Source of the DNA: Pseudomonadota bacterium
GTDB taxonomy: Bacteria > Pseudomonadota > Gammaproteobacteria > Burkholderiales > Thiobacillaceae
Assembly: GCA_021820845.1 (NCBI GenBank)
Contig: JAKADC010000003.1
Location: 248,001 to 312,000 of the forward strand
DNA length: 64,000 nucleotides
Direction: 5' to 3'
Shown: positions 16,783-25,980 of the stretch, in pieces
Layout of the letters: every line of letters starts with the position of its first letter
Position numbering within the stretch: position 1 is the first letter of the stretch
Made by a program: the position numbers and the translations under genes
The notes under the pieces: generated by a model
Databases searched by the model: none
What the model was told of the DNA's origin: nothing
Seen by the model: the letters and a program-made list of their open reading frames with translations, nothing else

Positions 16783-17724
16783 GTGTCGTTCGCGTTCAAG
16801 CATTTCCCCGCTGCCCGCGACGACCTGCGCGCTGACGTGCTGGCGGGGCTTGCCGCGAGCCCGAAGGCGATTCCACCGAAATACTTCTACGACGACGCCG
16901 GCTGCCGTCTCTTCGAAGCGATCTGCACGCAGCCCGAATACGCGCTCTGCCGGACCGAACAGGCGCTGATGGCCGCGCATCTTCCGGATATCGCCGCCGC
17001 CGTCGGCGACGTCGACTGCATCGTCGAGCCCGGCGCCGGGGACTGCGCCAAGGTTCGTCTGCTGCTCGGCGCGCTGCGGCCGAGCCATCTTGCCGTCATC
17101 GACATCGCCGGCGCGCCGCTGGCCGCTGCCGCCCAGGGCATCTCACGCGATCATCCCGAACTGGCCGTCACCGCGCTGGCGATGGATTTCCTGCGCGACC
17201 TCGAGGCCGCGGCCGCCTGGCTCCCGGCGGGCAAGCGCCTCGTCTACTACCCCGGTTCCAGCATCGGCAACTTCCCGCCTGAATCGGCGAGCGGACTGCT
17301 CGCGCGCTTTCGCCATCTGGCCGGCGCGGAAGGCCGCCTGCTCGTCGGTTTCGATCTCAAGAAAGATCCGCAGCGGCTGCACGCGGCTTACAACGACGCG
17401 GCCGGCATCACCGCGGCCTTCAACCTCAACCTGCTGACCCGGCTCAATCGCGAACTCGACGCCGACTTCGACCTCGCCCGCTTCAGCCATTACGCGTTTT
17501 ACAATCCGGTCGCCGGCCGCGTCGAGATGCATCTCGTCAGCCTCGCCGACCAGACGGTCGGCGTCGCCGGCGAGCGCTTCCGGTTCGCCCTCGGCGAAAC
17601 GCTGCACACCGAGCATTCCTACAAGTTTCGCTGCGACGAATTCAGCGCACTTGCCCGGACCGCCGGCTGGCAGCAGGAAGGCGAATGGGTGCGCGACGGG
17701 TTCGCGGTCCAGCTTTTCGCCTAG
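16783..17724 (+). CDS. egtD: L-histidine N-alpha-methyltransferase EgtD
   Basis: 313-residue SAM-dependent enzyme that trimethylates histidine to hercynine, the first step of ergothioneine and selenoneine synthesis. Motifs include KYFYDDAGCRLFEAICTQPEY near the N-terminus, the SAM loop EPGAGDCAKVRLLL, and YYPGSSIGNFPP. The GTG start directly follows the selD stop with no gap, so it is strongly coupled to selD. No egtA, egtC or egtE is next to it. Confidence 0.93.
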   Translation: MSFAFKHFPAARDDLRADVLAGLAASPKAIPPKYFYDDAGCRLFEAICTQPEYALCRTEQALMAAHLPDIAAAVGDVDCIVEPGAGDCAKVRLLLGALRPSHLAVIDIAGAPLAAAAQGISRDHPELAVTALAMDFLRDLEAAAAWLPAGKRLVYYPGSSIGNFPPESASGLLARFRHLAGAEGRLLVGFDLKKDPQRLHAAYNDAAGITAAFNLNLLTRLNRELDADFDLARFSHYAFYNPVAGRVEMHLVSLADQTVGVAGERFRFALGETLHTEHSYKFRCDEFSALARTAGWQQEGEWVRDGFAVQLFA

Positions 17725-17783
17725 CCGGGTAACCATTGGGCCCGCCGGGTCGCTCCCGCCCGCTCCGGTCTTAGAATCGGGCC

Positions 17784-19247
17784 ATGAAATTCGAATCGCT
17801 CACCTTCGACAATGGCTTCGCCCGTCTGCCCGAAGCCTATTATTCGCGCGTCTGCCCCACGCCCGTCCCCGACCCCTACCTCGTCTGCTACAGCCCGGAG
17901 GCGCTGGCGCTGCTCGACCTCGACGAGCGTGAAATCACGCGCCCCGAGGTGATCGAGACGCTCGCCGGCAACCGGCTGCTGCCCGGCATGGACGCGATCG
18001 CCGCGCTCTACGCGGGGCACCAGTTCGGACATTACGTCCCGCAGCTCGGCGACGGCCGCGCGATCCTGCTGGGCGAAGTGAAGAATGCGGCCGGCGCGGG
18101 CTGGGAAATGCAATTGAAGGGCGCCGGCCGCACGCCGTATTCGCGCGGCGGCGACGGCCGCGCCGTGCTGCGATCGAGCATCCGCGAGTTCCTCTGCTCC
18201 GAGGCGATGCATGCCCTCGGCGTCCCCACCACCCGCGCGCTCGCCATCATCGGCAGCGACCACCCAGTCTACCGCGAGGACGAGGAAACCGCCGCGCTCG
18301 TGACGCGGCTGGCGCCGAGCTTCGTGCGCTTCGGCTCGTTCGAGGTGTTCTACTACCGCAACCAGGTCGAGTCGATCAGGCACCTGGCCGATTACGTCAT
18401 CGCGCGCTACTACCCGGAGCTGAAGGGCCTTGCCGATCCCTACCCCGAGTTCCTTCGCCAGGTCGCGCTTCGCACCGCCGATCTGATGGCGCAATGGCAG
18501 GCGGTGGGCTTCTCGCACGGCGTAATGAATACCGACAACATGTCCATCCTCGGCCTGACGCTCGACTACGGGCCGTTCGGCTTCCTCGATGCCTTCGACC
18601 CGGACTACATCTGCAACCATTCCGATACCGGCGGCCGCTACGCCTTCGGCCAGCAGCCGGACGTCGGGGCATGGAATCTCACCAAGCTGGCGCAGGCGCT
18701 GGTGCCGCTCATGTCGGTGGAAACGGCATCCAGCGCGATCGCCGAATACCCGCAGGCTTTCGGCCGCGCCTACCTCGAACGCATGGCGGCGAAATTCGGC
18801 CTGGCAACCGGCAGCGACGCCCCGCCGCTCATCATGGATGCGCTGCAATTGCTGGCGCAAAATCGTGTCGACTACACGATCTTCATGCGGCGCCTTTGCG
18901 ACTTCGACAGCAGCGCCGGCGCCGGCAACGCACCGCTGCGCGATCTTTTTCTCGACCGCGCGGCCTTCGATGCGTGGGCGGCGCGCTATGCCGCCGCGCT
19001 GCGGCAGCAGGGCCCGGGCGCTGCCGAACGCGGCGCCGCGATGCGCCGCGTCAACCCCAAATACATCCTGCGCAACCATCTGGCCGAAATCGCGATCCGG
19101 CGCGCCGCCGACGAGCGCGACTACAGCGAAATCAAGCGTCTGCACGCGCTGCTGGCCCGCCCCTTCGACGAGCAGCCGGAATGCGACAGCTACGCCGCCG
19201 AGCCGCCCGAGTGGGCGAGAAAGATTGAGGTAAGCTGTTCGTCGTGA
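17784..19247 (+). CDS. selO: Protein adenylyltransferase SelO (YdiU)
   Basis: 487-residue pseudokinase-fold AMPylase, matching the usual 480-490 residues. Family motifs are YAGHQFGHYVPQLGDGRAILLGE near the N-terminus, LKGAGRTPYSRGGDGRAVLRSSIREFLCSEAMHALGVPTTRAL, and VGFSHGVMNTDNMSILGLTLDYGPFGFLD (active site Asn/Asp). Known SelO transfers AMP to Ser/Thr/Tyr of redox proteins under oxidative stress. Bacterial SelO lacks selenocysteine, as here. It is placed just after selD–egtD and is overlapped by the next gene (GTGA at 19244-19247). Confidence 0.94.
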   Translation: MKFESLTFDNGFARLPEAYYSRVCPTPVPDPYLVCYSPEALALLDLDEREITRPEVIETLAGNRLLPGMDAIAALYAGHQFGHYVPQLGDGRAILLGEVKNAAGAGWEMQLKGAGRTPYSRGGDGRAVLRSSIREFLCSEAMHALGVPTTRALAIIGSDHPVYREDEETAALVTRLAPSFVRFGSFEVFYYRNQVESIRHLADYVIARYYPELKGLADPYPEFLRQVALRTADLMAQWQAVGFSHGVMNTDNMSILGLTLDYGPFGFLDAFDPDYICNHSDTGGRYAFGQQPDVGAWNLTKLAQALVPLMSVETASSAIAEYPQAFGRAYLERMAAKFGLATGSDAPPLIMDALQLLAQNRVDYTIFMRRLCDFDSSAGAGNAPLRDLFLDRAAFDAWAARYAAALRQQGPGAAERGAAMRRVNPKYILRNHLAEIAIRRAADERDYSEIKRLHALLARPFDEQPECDSYAAEPPEWARKIEVSCSS

Positions 19248-19963
19248 ACCGCGCCGCGCTCCCCGCCTGCCTGTTGGCCGCCTGCCTCCTGGCCGCTTGC
19301 GGCGGCCCAGGCATCCAGCGCAAGGACGGCAGCAGCAGCGCGCGCGATTTCAGCCTTCGCGACCTGGCCAAGAGCGACGTCGACGACGTGATCGAGATCC
19401 ATCAGCAGGACGCCATTGCGACGCTCAGGACCCTGACGCTCAAGCTCTACCGCCGCAATCCCAACGAATGGCGGAAATCCGGCTTCGCCAGCGCCGACGC
19501 CGCGACCGCGTCCGTGTTCGATCCCTTGCCGCACTGGCGCCTCGCCGCGCAAAAGAACCTCGACTGGCAATCCAGCCTGCGCGATGCCTGGCGCGACGAC
19601 TACGCGGGCGACCGCGTGAGAGCGCTGATGGACGGCCTGCTGGTGATGCACATGGCGGCGTACGGCCACCACACGGAGTTTTATCGGCTGACCGACATCG
19701 ATGCGCAAAAGCTCTACAACGCAGCGCGCAACACCGAGGCCGTGGTGTGGAAGCTTTCGACCGCGCGCGGCCCGCGGGGCGAACCCCGGCTGCTGTCCAA
19801 CGGCGTCGGCGTGAACGGCGCGGCCAACCTCAGCTTCGAGCGTGAATTCGGCAAGCTCATCGGCAACGACGACACGCTGGCGAAGATCGTCGAGGACAAG
19901 AGCAACCGCGCGATCCGCTTCGGCATCGTCAACGTCGCCACCATGGCGTTCCTGCCGATCTGA
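19244..19963 (+). CDS. Putative lipoprotein of unknown function
   Basis: 239-residue protein with a lipoprotein signal: MNRAALPACLLAACLLAACG, lipobox LAAC with acylated Cys19. Gly at +2 gives no inner-membrane retention signal, so an outer-membrane location is likely. The mature part is mostly helical with no recognised domain (DLAKSDVDDVIEIHQQDAIATLRTL, a YRRNPNEWRKSG segment and a central HMAAYGHHTEFYRL). The GTG start overlaps the selO stop, so it is probably in the same transcript. Confidence 0.8.
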   Translation: MNRAALPACLLAACLLAACGGPGIQRKDGSSSARDFSLRDLAKSDVDDVIEIHQQDAIATLRTLTLKLYRRNPNEWRKSGFASADAATASVFDPLPHWRLAAQKNLDWQSSLRDAWRDDYAGDRVRALMDGLLVMHMAAYGHHTEFYRLTDIDAQKLYNAARNTEAVVWKLSTARGPRGEPRLLSNGVGVNGAANLSFEREFGKLIGNDDTLAKIVEDKSNRAIRFGIVNVATMAFLPI

Positions 19964-19964
19964 C

Positions 19965-20636
19965 ATGCCAGCGGACGCCTATGCCTACTGCGCCGGCCTC
20001 ACCCGCGACCAGTGGGCCTGGGAGTTTCTCCGCCGCAATCCCGACTACCGCCGCGACTACGATGCGTTCATCGCCATCTGGCGCGCGCTCGAACTCGACT
20101 ATGGTGCGCCGCCGCATCGCGATTTCTCTCGATGGAAGCAGGACCCGCGCGCCTACGGACCGCTGCCCGGCGAAGCCGCGCTGACCGCCGCCACTGGCGA
20201 ACTGTGCGTGGTCGACGACGAGCGCGTGCTGCTTGAATGCTGGATGGGTGCGAAATGGGGCTTCTACAAGTTCCCGCTTGCGCCCGATCGCGTCGCCCCC
20301 TCCCCCGACGAACTTTCATGGCGCCCGCCGCCGCAATCCGATGCACCCGCCGAAGCGCCGTACCGCCTCGACCTGTCGTTCGATCTGTCGCTGCCGCTGG
20401 CGCCGCAGCTCGAAGCGGCGAAATTCCGCCTTGTCGGCCGCGCGGCGGAGTTGCGCCGCCAGGGCCTGGCCGCGCCGATGACAGTGGCGAACCAGCGCGC
20501 CCGCTGGGCGCGCATGCTGCAGCTGCTGGACGCCGCGGCTGCAGGTGAGCCGGTAGTGGAAAACGACGCCCCGCTGCTACGCGAAGCACAGGCGATGACG
20601 CGCGGCGGCTATCTGGACATCCTGCGCACGGGCTGA
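19965..20636 (+). CDS. DUF6499-like hypothetical protein
   Basis: 223 residues. The N-terminus (YAYCAGLTRDQWAWEFLRRNPDYRRDYDAF) matches the WEFLRRNPxYRxDY pattern of the transcriptional-regulator-like DUF6499 domain often found next to DUF2285 in betaproteobacterial mobile elements. The C-terminal half has a helical LDLSFDLSLPLAPQLEAAK stretch, perhaps DUF2285-like. No HTH is obvious. It starts one base after the lipoprotein stop, and no integrase or conjugation gene is nearby, so it may be a chromosomal relative or an element relic. Confidence 0.65.
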   Translation: MPADAYAYCAGLTRDQWAWEFLRRNPDYRRDYDAFIAIWRALELDYGAPPHRDFSRWKQDPRAYGPLPGEAALTAATGELCVVDDERVLLECWMGAKWGFYKFPLAPDRVAPSPDELSWRPPPQSDAPAEAPYRLDLSFDLSLPLAPQLEAAKFRLVGRAAELRRQGLAAPMTVANQRARWARMLQLLDAAAAGEPVVENDAPLLREAQAMTRGGYLDILRTG

Positions 20637-20803
20637 GGCGGGCGCGCTACACATGCGGGGTGCCGACGGTGGAGAAGCGGGTGCGGCGCAGACACTGGCC
20701 GTCCCCCACTTGTCAGCGCGCCGCCCAGGCATCCGGGTTGGACGCGGGGCGGGTACTATTACGCCTTTGCCTTGCACCCACCCCGCGTGCCGCCCCAGTA
20801 CCG

Positions 20804-22705
20804 ATGAAGCAACCGGTCAGCCAGCCCCTCCCCCCGTCTCCCGACAATCCGGCTGCGTCACGCACCTCCCCGGTCCCGTCGCTGCAGGGCTGCATCGCGC
20901 GCTACCAATCCATCCTTCCCGGTCTCGCCGAGATCGGCAGTCAATTGCGGGACCTCACCCAAAGCGCAAAACCGCTCGATGCGCTGATCGACCTGTACGA
21001 GCCGTGCTATCCCCTGCTGGAGCAGGCGATGTGGTCCGGCGCGGCGGACTTCCATCCGCTGCTGGCGAGCTACCAGGCGCTGTTCCGCGAGCAGGAGGCG
21101 CTGATCCGGCAACGTTGCGAACATGCTCAAGTCCGCGACGAACGCCATCGTTTCATCCTCGCCATCCCGGTGGCCGACCGCCCGCCCCACCTCAAGGCCT
21201 GCCTCGAAAGCATTTACCAGGTCTGCACGCTGTTCGGCTACGGGGGCCAGACCGCCGGTGTGTGGGACCGCATCACCGTCATCGTCAGCGAGGACAGCCG
21301 CGACGAATCCAGCATCCGCCGTCACCGGGCACTGGTCGAGGAATACCGGCAGAAAGGCCTGCAGGTCGTCTACTTCGGCCTCGACGAGCAGTACGACCTG
21401 CTGCACGCCCTGCCCGCGTCGCAGCGCGAGCGGCTCGGGCATCTGCTCACCACCCAGCCCCGCGAAAACTTCTCGCGGAAGGGCCAGGCCGCCAACCGCA
21501 ACCTCTGCTATCTGAAGTTCCTGCAGCTCACCACGGACAAGGCCAGGACGCTCTACTATCTCGTCGACAGCGACGAGAGCCTGTGCGTGAACCGGCAGAC
21601 CGCAGCCGGCGAGGAAGTCGTCTGCGCGCTGCCCTACTTCCACGCCATCGACCGCATCTTCCGCCGCACCGACACGCTCATGCTCACCGGCAAGATGGTC
21701 GGCGACCCGCCGGTATCGCCGTCGGTGATGGCCGCGAATTTTCTCGATGACGTCACCGCCTTCTTCAGCCGGCTGGCCGGCCTGCGCAGCGAGGACGCCT
21801 GCAGTTTCCACGGCCTGCCGGCGCAGACACCGGGCGACGCCGCGTATCACGACCTGGCGAAGCTGTTCGGATTCGAGAACCAGACGGCGGCCTTCCCCTA
21901 TTCCTGCCGGCTCAAGGGCGCGCACGACCACGGCGCCTGCCTCGCCGACTTCGCCCAGCGGCTCGATGCCTTCTTCTTCGGCGAGCACCTCACGCGCAAG
22001 ACCTGGTTCGGCTACGGCCAGGGCTACACTCAGCTCAGTCCCGCGCGCACGGTCTACCCGGGCAACTATGTCATCAACTACGCCGGGCTCAAGTACGCCA
22101 TCCCCTTCGGCTATCTGCGTTTGAGAATGTCCGGCCCCACCGCGGGCCGGCTCATCGCCGCCGAGATCGGCCCGCGCTTCGCCTCGTTCAACATGCCCAA
22201 CCTGCACCGGCGCACCACCGAGGCTGGCTTGAGTGATGACTTCCGCCCCGGCGTCGAACTGGCCTGCCAGGGCATCGACCTCTCCGACGAATTCGAACGC
22301 CAGTTCTTCGGCGACCTCATGCTGTTTTCAACCGAAGAACTGGTGAAGCGCGCCGACGTGAACCGTCCCTTCGAACGAAAATTGATTGAGGCCGTCGTCA
22401 ACGGAAAAGAGGCCGAACTGCTCGCGCTCTACCAGCAGAAGCACGACGCCATCGTCGACAAGAACCGGCAGCTCGACGACCTCGTCTTCCGTGGCGGCCA
22501 CTGGTGGCTGCACGCGCCCCAGCTGGAAAAGGCCCTGCAACACGTGCGCGCCTTCCTCGACAACATCGACCGCAACTTCGGCGAGCATGCGCCGGCCTGG
22601 CGCCAGATCCAGTCCGCCGAACACCGCGCCGAGCGCAAACGCCAGATCGTGGAGGCCCTGATGGACTATCGCGCCGATCGCGATGCGTGGGACAGCCTGT
22701 TCTAA
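20804..22705 (+). CDS. Large glycosyltransferase-like protein
   Basis: 633 residues. Residues about 110-270 resemble a family 2 GT-A nucleotide-sugar transferase: FILAIPVADRPPHLKACLES at the start, ITVIVSEDSRDESS, and YYLVDSDES with a DxD-like D255-S-D257. About 110 helical residues precede it, and about 360 residues of unknown fold follow (with an FGYGQGYTQLSP segment and a helical C-terminus). No membrane segments or signal peptide are seen. The ATG at 20804 was chosen because the upstream 48 codons of the frame lie in intergenic-looking DNA. Facing it and overlapping its stop is a sulfotransferase gene, suggesting a sugar/sulfate modification pathway. Confidence 0.65.
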   Translation: MKQPVSQPLPPSPDNPAASRTSPVPSLQGCIARYQSILPGLAEIGSQLRDLTQSAKPLDALIDLYEPCYPLLEQAMWSGAADFHPLLASYQALFREQEALIRQRCEHAQVRDERHRFILAIPVADRPPHLKACLESIYQVCTLFGYGGQTAGVWDRITVIVSEDSRDESSIRRHRALVEEYRQKGLQVVYFGLDEQYDLLHALPASQRERLGHLLTTQPRENFSRKGQAANRNLCYLKFLQLTTDKARTLYYLVDSDESLCVNRQTAAGEEVVCALPYFHAIDRIFRRTDTLMLTGKMVGDPPVSPSVMAANFLDDVTAFFSRLAGLRSEDACSFHGLPAQTPGDAAYHDLAKLFGFENQTAAFPYSCRLKGAHDHGACLADFAQRLDAFFFGEHLTRKTWFGYGQGYTQLSPARTVYPGNYVINYAGLKYAIPFGYLRLRMSGPTAGRLIAAEIGPRFASFNMPNLHRRTTEAGLSDDFRPGVELACQGIDLSDEFERQFFGDLMLFSTEELVKRADVNRPFERKLIEAVVNGKEAELLALYQQKHDAIVDKNRQLDDLVFRGGHWWLHAPQLEKALQHVRAFLDNIDRNFGEHAPAWRQIQSAEHRAERKRQIVEALMDYRADRDAWDSLF

Positions 22706-23430
22706 GTCAGCAGCGAATCATCCGCGCTTGAAATGATCTGCCTGCGGCATGTCTCATAAGCCTCACGCGCCTCGTCCAGCACCACCTCCGGAATCGCGAT
22801 ATGCGAATAGTCCGTCCGCGCCTTGTCGATTCCGCCGCGAAGCATGCGCTCCGACGTATCGCCCCGGCGCACTTTCCCCGTCTGGCTGAACACCTCATAC
22901 CGCGCGCTCAGGGGCGAATCCAGTTCCAGCCATTCCGTCAGCCGGGGCAACAGCCGCTCCGGCGCGCGCTGCCATAGCTCCGCGTCGAAATAGAAATAAG
23001 GCCAATTGCTCGTCCGACAAAACTCTGCCAGCGCCCGTACCCTTTCCATGTAATAGTTTGCCGCCTCCACCGGCGAGGCATACAGATCCGGGTCCGGCTT
23101 CTGGCGGAACAGATGCACGATGCTCCGGATCGTGTGCGCCGGCTCCGCCAGCGAAACCAGGATCTTGATGTCGGCCCGCCCCAGCCGCTCGGGCCTCAAC
23201 ACATAGTCGTTGTGCAGCAGCTTGTCGAAGAGGTAGCGACTGTTTGGCTTGAGCGCATCGCCTTGCTGGAACAGCTCAAGCTGCCGATCCAGCGCCGACG
23301 CGTCCTCGTAGCTGAGGTGCATCTCGTAGTAGCCGTTGATCTGCGGGTGCGAGCCGAGGATGTGCCCTGCCAGGCTCGTGTAGGCGCGCATGTGGCTTAA
23401 CAGGAAGATTCGGGCGCAACGGTCAGACAC
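22702..23430 (-). CDS. Sulfotransferase-family protein
   Basis: 242-residue protein with an N-terminal PAPS-binding-like loop (FLLSHMRAYTSLAGHILGSH) and a following HPQINGYYEMH, resembling the 5'-PSB region of sulfotransferases. The Arg/Gly-rich loop (KVRRGDTSERML) near 190 could be the 3'-phosphate contact. It starts with GTG at 23430. The stop overlaps that of the convergent glycosyltransferase by four bases, hinting at a shared pathway. A sharp drop in G+C begins just upstream of this gene. The substrate is unknown. Confidence 0.7.
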   Translation of the reverse strand: MSDRCARIFLLSHMRAYTSLAGHILGSHPQINGYYEMHLSYEDASALDRQLELFQQGDALKPNSRYLFDKLLHNDYVLRPERLGRADIKILVSLAEPAHTIRSIVHLFRQKPDPDLYASPVEAANYYMERVRALAEFCRTSNWPYFYFDAELWQRAPERLLPRLTEWLELDSPLSARYEVFSQTGKVRRGDTSERMLRGGIDKARTDYSHIAIPEVVLDEAREAYETCRRQIISSADDSLLT

Positions 23431-23476
23431 AGCGTTGTGGAGTCGAACTCAACAAGGTGTCAGGGCCTTGCAAAGC

Positions 23477-24262
23477 TTAACTACTGCGTTCGTTCTCGCT
23501 GCTACGAATAAAGCGCGACAAGTGGAAACTGGCGAGCTTCACCTCTTCAGGTGCCAATCGCTGAGGAGCATTTTCCAAAAACTTGGGCAATGCCTTGGGC
23601 TCAAGCACCCAGATATTGCGCAGGCTGCCCTCGCTCTGTTCGATAAACCAGCCCGGAAAGACCACGACGGGAAATACTACGCATGGCCGGCCGGTGCTCT
23701 CGGTCAACAAGCCCCTAAGCCAACCTGCTTGGGCACGCGCTTGCACAACAGGGTTACGCTCGGGCTCGTGGCCCGCTACTGTAAGTTGCTCTCCATCGAA
23801 TTTGATACGTGCCTCGCCGCGCTGCGGCTTGCTCCAAGTCTTGGTTTCCACCGTGAACACACCAGCCGGACCAATCAATACATGGTCCACATTGAATCCA
23901 GCGCCAATCAGATCATGAAAAACTTGGAAACCGTTTTCCCGAAGCCGTTCGAGAAATTGCCCCACCACTTTTTCGCCTTCAGCGCCGAGCCTCAGCGCGC
24001 GCAACTGTGGGTGAATCTTCCAGATACGCCATGCGACAAAAAGAACAAACAGGAGCGCAAACGCAGTAAAGACAATGGGGTTGAGCGGCAACTTCATGTA
24101 ATAACGCCACCATTCCAAAGCTGCCAAAAGCGTAAAAAACAAGGCAAGCACAAATGGTGTTTCAAGCTTGTCCTCAAACAGCTTTCGCCGTTCTTCTTCA
24201 AGAGACTGCCCAGGCGAACGCAATGGCTTGTCTTTGATTGGTGATCTTGTTGTTTCGGCCAT
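23477..24262 (-). CDS. NERD-domain membrane protein
   Basis: 261 residues. Two hydrophobic helices (about 37-50 and 63-80) precede a NERD (nuclease-related) domain: RLGAEGEKVVGQFLERLRENGFQVFHDL, FNVDHVLIGPAGVFTVETKTWSK. The D-x-V-L-I-G-P and ExK pattern (VETKTW) matches the PD-(D/E)xK-like core, so nuclease activity is possible. It ends the minus-strand run dcm–vsr–REase–NERD and shares their lower G+C, so a role in defence is inferred from context only. Confidence 0.8.
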   Translation of the reverse strand: MAETTRSPIKDKPLRSPGQSLEEERRKLFEDKLETPFVLALFFTLLAALEWWRYYMKLPLNPIVFTAFALLFVLFVAWRIWKIHPQLRALRLGAEGEKVVGQFLERLRENGFQVFHDLIGAGFNVDHVLIGPAGVFTVETKTWSKPQRGEARIKFDGEQLTVAGHEPERNPVVQARAQAGWLRGLLTESTGRPCVVFPVVVFPGWFIEQSEGSLRNIWVLEPKALPKFLENAPQRLAPEEVKLASFHLSRFIRSSENERSS

Positions 24263-24487
24263 AGTTCTCTAACTCACAGCATTCAAGAAGACGCGACTTC
24301 TGATTAAAGCACTCAACTCCCAGGTGATGAACACGCCCTCTCGTATCTTCCTCCATTGTCAGCAGATTACGGGCACGCACGGAAGCGGGCATATCGCAGT
24401 CAAACACGATTCAGAAAGCTGTCGCGTCTGCACGACGTACTTGGGAGAGGCGATTTCACGCGGTACTGTGAGAGGGTTCTTTTCCCC

Positions 24488-25438
24488 CTAGAGAGTACTA
24501 AGCGTCGCCGCGTTAAGCAGTTGAAACTTGTATTTTGGAATCTTAACCGTGGTGCTTCCCCCACCCTGCATGTTCGTTCCGCCGCCGACGGGCGTCCAGG
24601 AAGCCGATTGGGCTAACTCGTCGAATTTGATATACCACCAGTTGACTAAGTTTCGGGCTGATGTGTTATCAATCTCCCTAACGACAAATAGCGAATGGAG
24701 ATTGCCTCGCTTGGCCGCATAAAAAGCAAGCTTGACAAATGGTCCGACGTCCAAACCAAAGTAATCACCTATCTTGTTGTCCCTTGCGACGGTCTTCTCC
24801 TTGATTTCGATGGGGTAGGTGTACTGGTTTCCCCAGAATACGCCATCGACGTCGGCAATCTCACTCATAAACGCGCTTTGAAATGAGATGCGCGCGTGCT
24901 CCTTGGAGAACTCTTCTTCGATGGAACTCGCGGGGATTCCGGACACGTTTGCAGTGTTATATCTGAGAAAATTGTATCGCCTTTGGCGAGCTCGGAAGCC
25001 CGCTATACACGATGGGAAAGAAGCCCAAGGTGCTTGATTTGGAACGCCTAGCTGGACGGCTTGCCACGTAATGCTACTCGGATCGTTTGCCGTTCCTACG
25101 CTGGGTGTGAGGTAGTAGCCGTGAATGCCAATTTGGTGAAATGTTGAGCAGATTGTATGAAGACCATGAGGTGGCTGGGGTAAGACCCGGCTCGCTGGAT
25201 AGGTCTGTCCCACCCGAATAGTCTCGGGGAAAAACACGACGGTCCTCTGCCCAAAATTTCCCGCTCCTTCGCTTCGTGCGATCCATCCACCCACAGAGAC
25301 TTGATTTCCGTATCCAAGGCCCTGCAGGTAATTGCGGAAGTCGACTTCGGCGAGTAGTCCATTCAGCTTGTTTGCGTTCAAGCTCGAAATGCTGGCCGAA
25401 AGGTAGCGGCGCATTGCGTGAACATCAATTATGCTCAA
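24488..25438 (-). CDS. Putative type II restriction endonuclease
   Basis: 316 residues with no domain I can name. A PD-(D/E)xK-type catalytic pattern is visible as D198 (EIADVDGVFWG) followed by E211-I-K213 (YPIEIKEKT). It lies directly downstream of vsr and a Dcm-like C5 methyltransferase on the same strand, the standard arrangement of a type II R–V–M operon, so it is most likely the cognate endonuclease. Its base composition is near 50% G+C, unlike neighbouring core genes. If the methylase keeps Dcm-like specificity, the site would be a CCNGG variant; that remains to be shown. It starts at the ATG at 25438. Confidence 0.65.
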   Translation of the reverse strand: MSIIDVHAMRRYLSASISSLNANKLNGLLAEVDFRNYLQGLGYGNQVSVGGWIARSEGAGNFGQRTVVFFPETIRVGQTYPASRVLPQPPHGLHTICSTFHQIGIHGYYLTPSVGTANDPSSITWQAVQLGVPNQAPWASFPSCIAGFRARQRRYNFLRYNTANVSGIPASSIEEEFSKEHARISFQSAFMSEIADVDGVFWGNQYTYPIEIKEKTVARDNKIGDYFGLDVGPFVKLAFYAAKRGNLHSLFVVREIDNTSARNLVNWWYIKFDELAQSASWTPVGGGTNMQGGGSTTVKIPKYKFQLLNAATLSTL

Positions 25439-25513
25439 ATTAAGCCTTTCTCGACTGGCAGTTTGGAGTTAGCGACAAGTTTCTTCAAACAGCCGCAACT
25501 AATCTAGTAGTGA

Positions 25514-25927
25514 TTAGCCGCAAGAATACAAGTCACTGAGCAGCTTGGAAAGGCGTTGTGGTTGACGCGCCTCGCACTCCCAAATCACAAGGCACCGCCA
25601 TCCAGCCATCGTAAGAGCCCTTAGGTTTCTTCTGTCCCGCGCTACATTGGCGCGAAGTTTTTGTTCCCAAAAATCCCTGTTAGTTTTTGGCATAACTGCG
25701 TTCTTGCAGCCCCGGTGTCGGTGCCAAAAGCATCCATGTACAAATATGACTGTTCGATATTTCGGTAGGACAATATCAGGCTTGCCAGGAAGCTCTTGCA
25801 CATGGAGGCGATATCGGACACCGCGGCTGTGCAAGAATCGTCGGACCTCAAGTTCAGGCTTGGTATTCTCCCCACGAATACCGGCCATCATCCGGCTACG
25901 TGTTGCCTTATCGACAACGTCAGCCAT
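25514..25927 (-). CDS. vsr: Very short patch repair endonuclease Vsr
   Basis: 137-residue nuclease that nicks 5' of the T in T:G mismatches caused by deamination of 5-methylcytosine. Catalytic residues correspond to D51 (GKPDIVLP), H64 and H69 (FVHGCFWHRH) with the zinc-site Cys in GCFW and GCKN. MxxIRGENTKPE at the N-terminus is typical. It belongs with the upstream C5 methyltransferase, whose mutational cost it would repair. Confidence 0.95.
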   Translation of the reverse strand: MADVVDKATRSRMMAGIRGENTKPELEVRRFLHSRGVRYRLHVQELPGKPDIVLPKYRTVIFVHGCFWHRHRGCKNAVMPKTNRDFWEQKLRANVARDRRNLRALTMAGWRCLVIWECEARQPQRLSKLLSDLYSCG

Positions 25928-25980
25928 TTATGGAAAGAACCTAGAAGTCAAACGGCGGGGGCGCGCACTGAATTATCATT

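Noticed and set aside
20660-20803. N-terminal extension of the glycosyltransferase frame
   Set aside because: The upstream 48 codons are Arg/Pro-rich and lie in DNA that looks intergenic; ATG 20804 is a better start.
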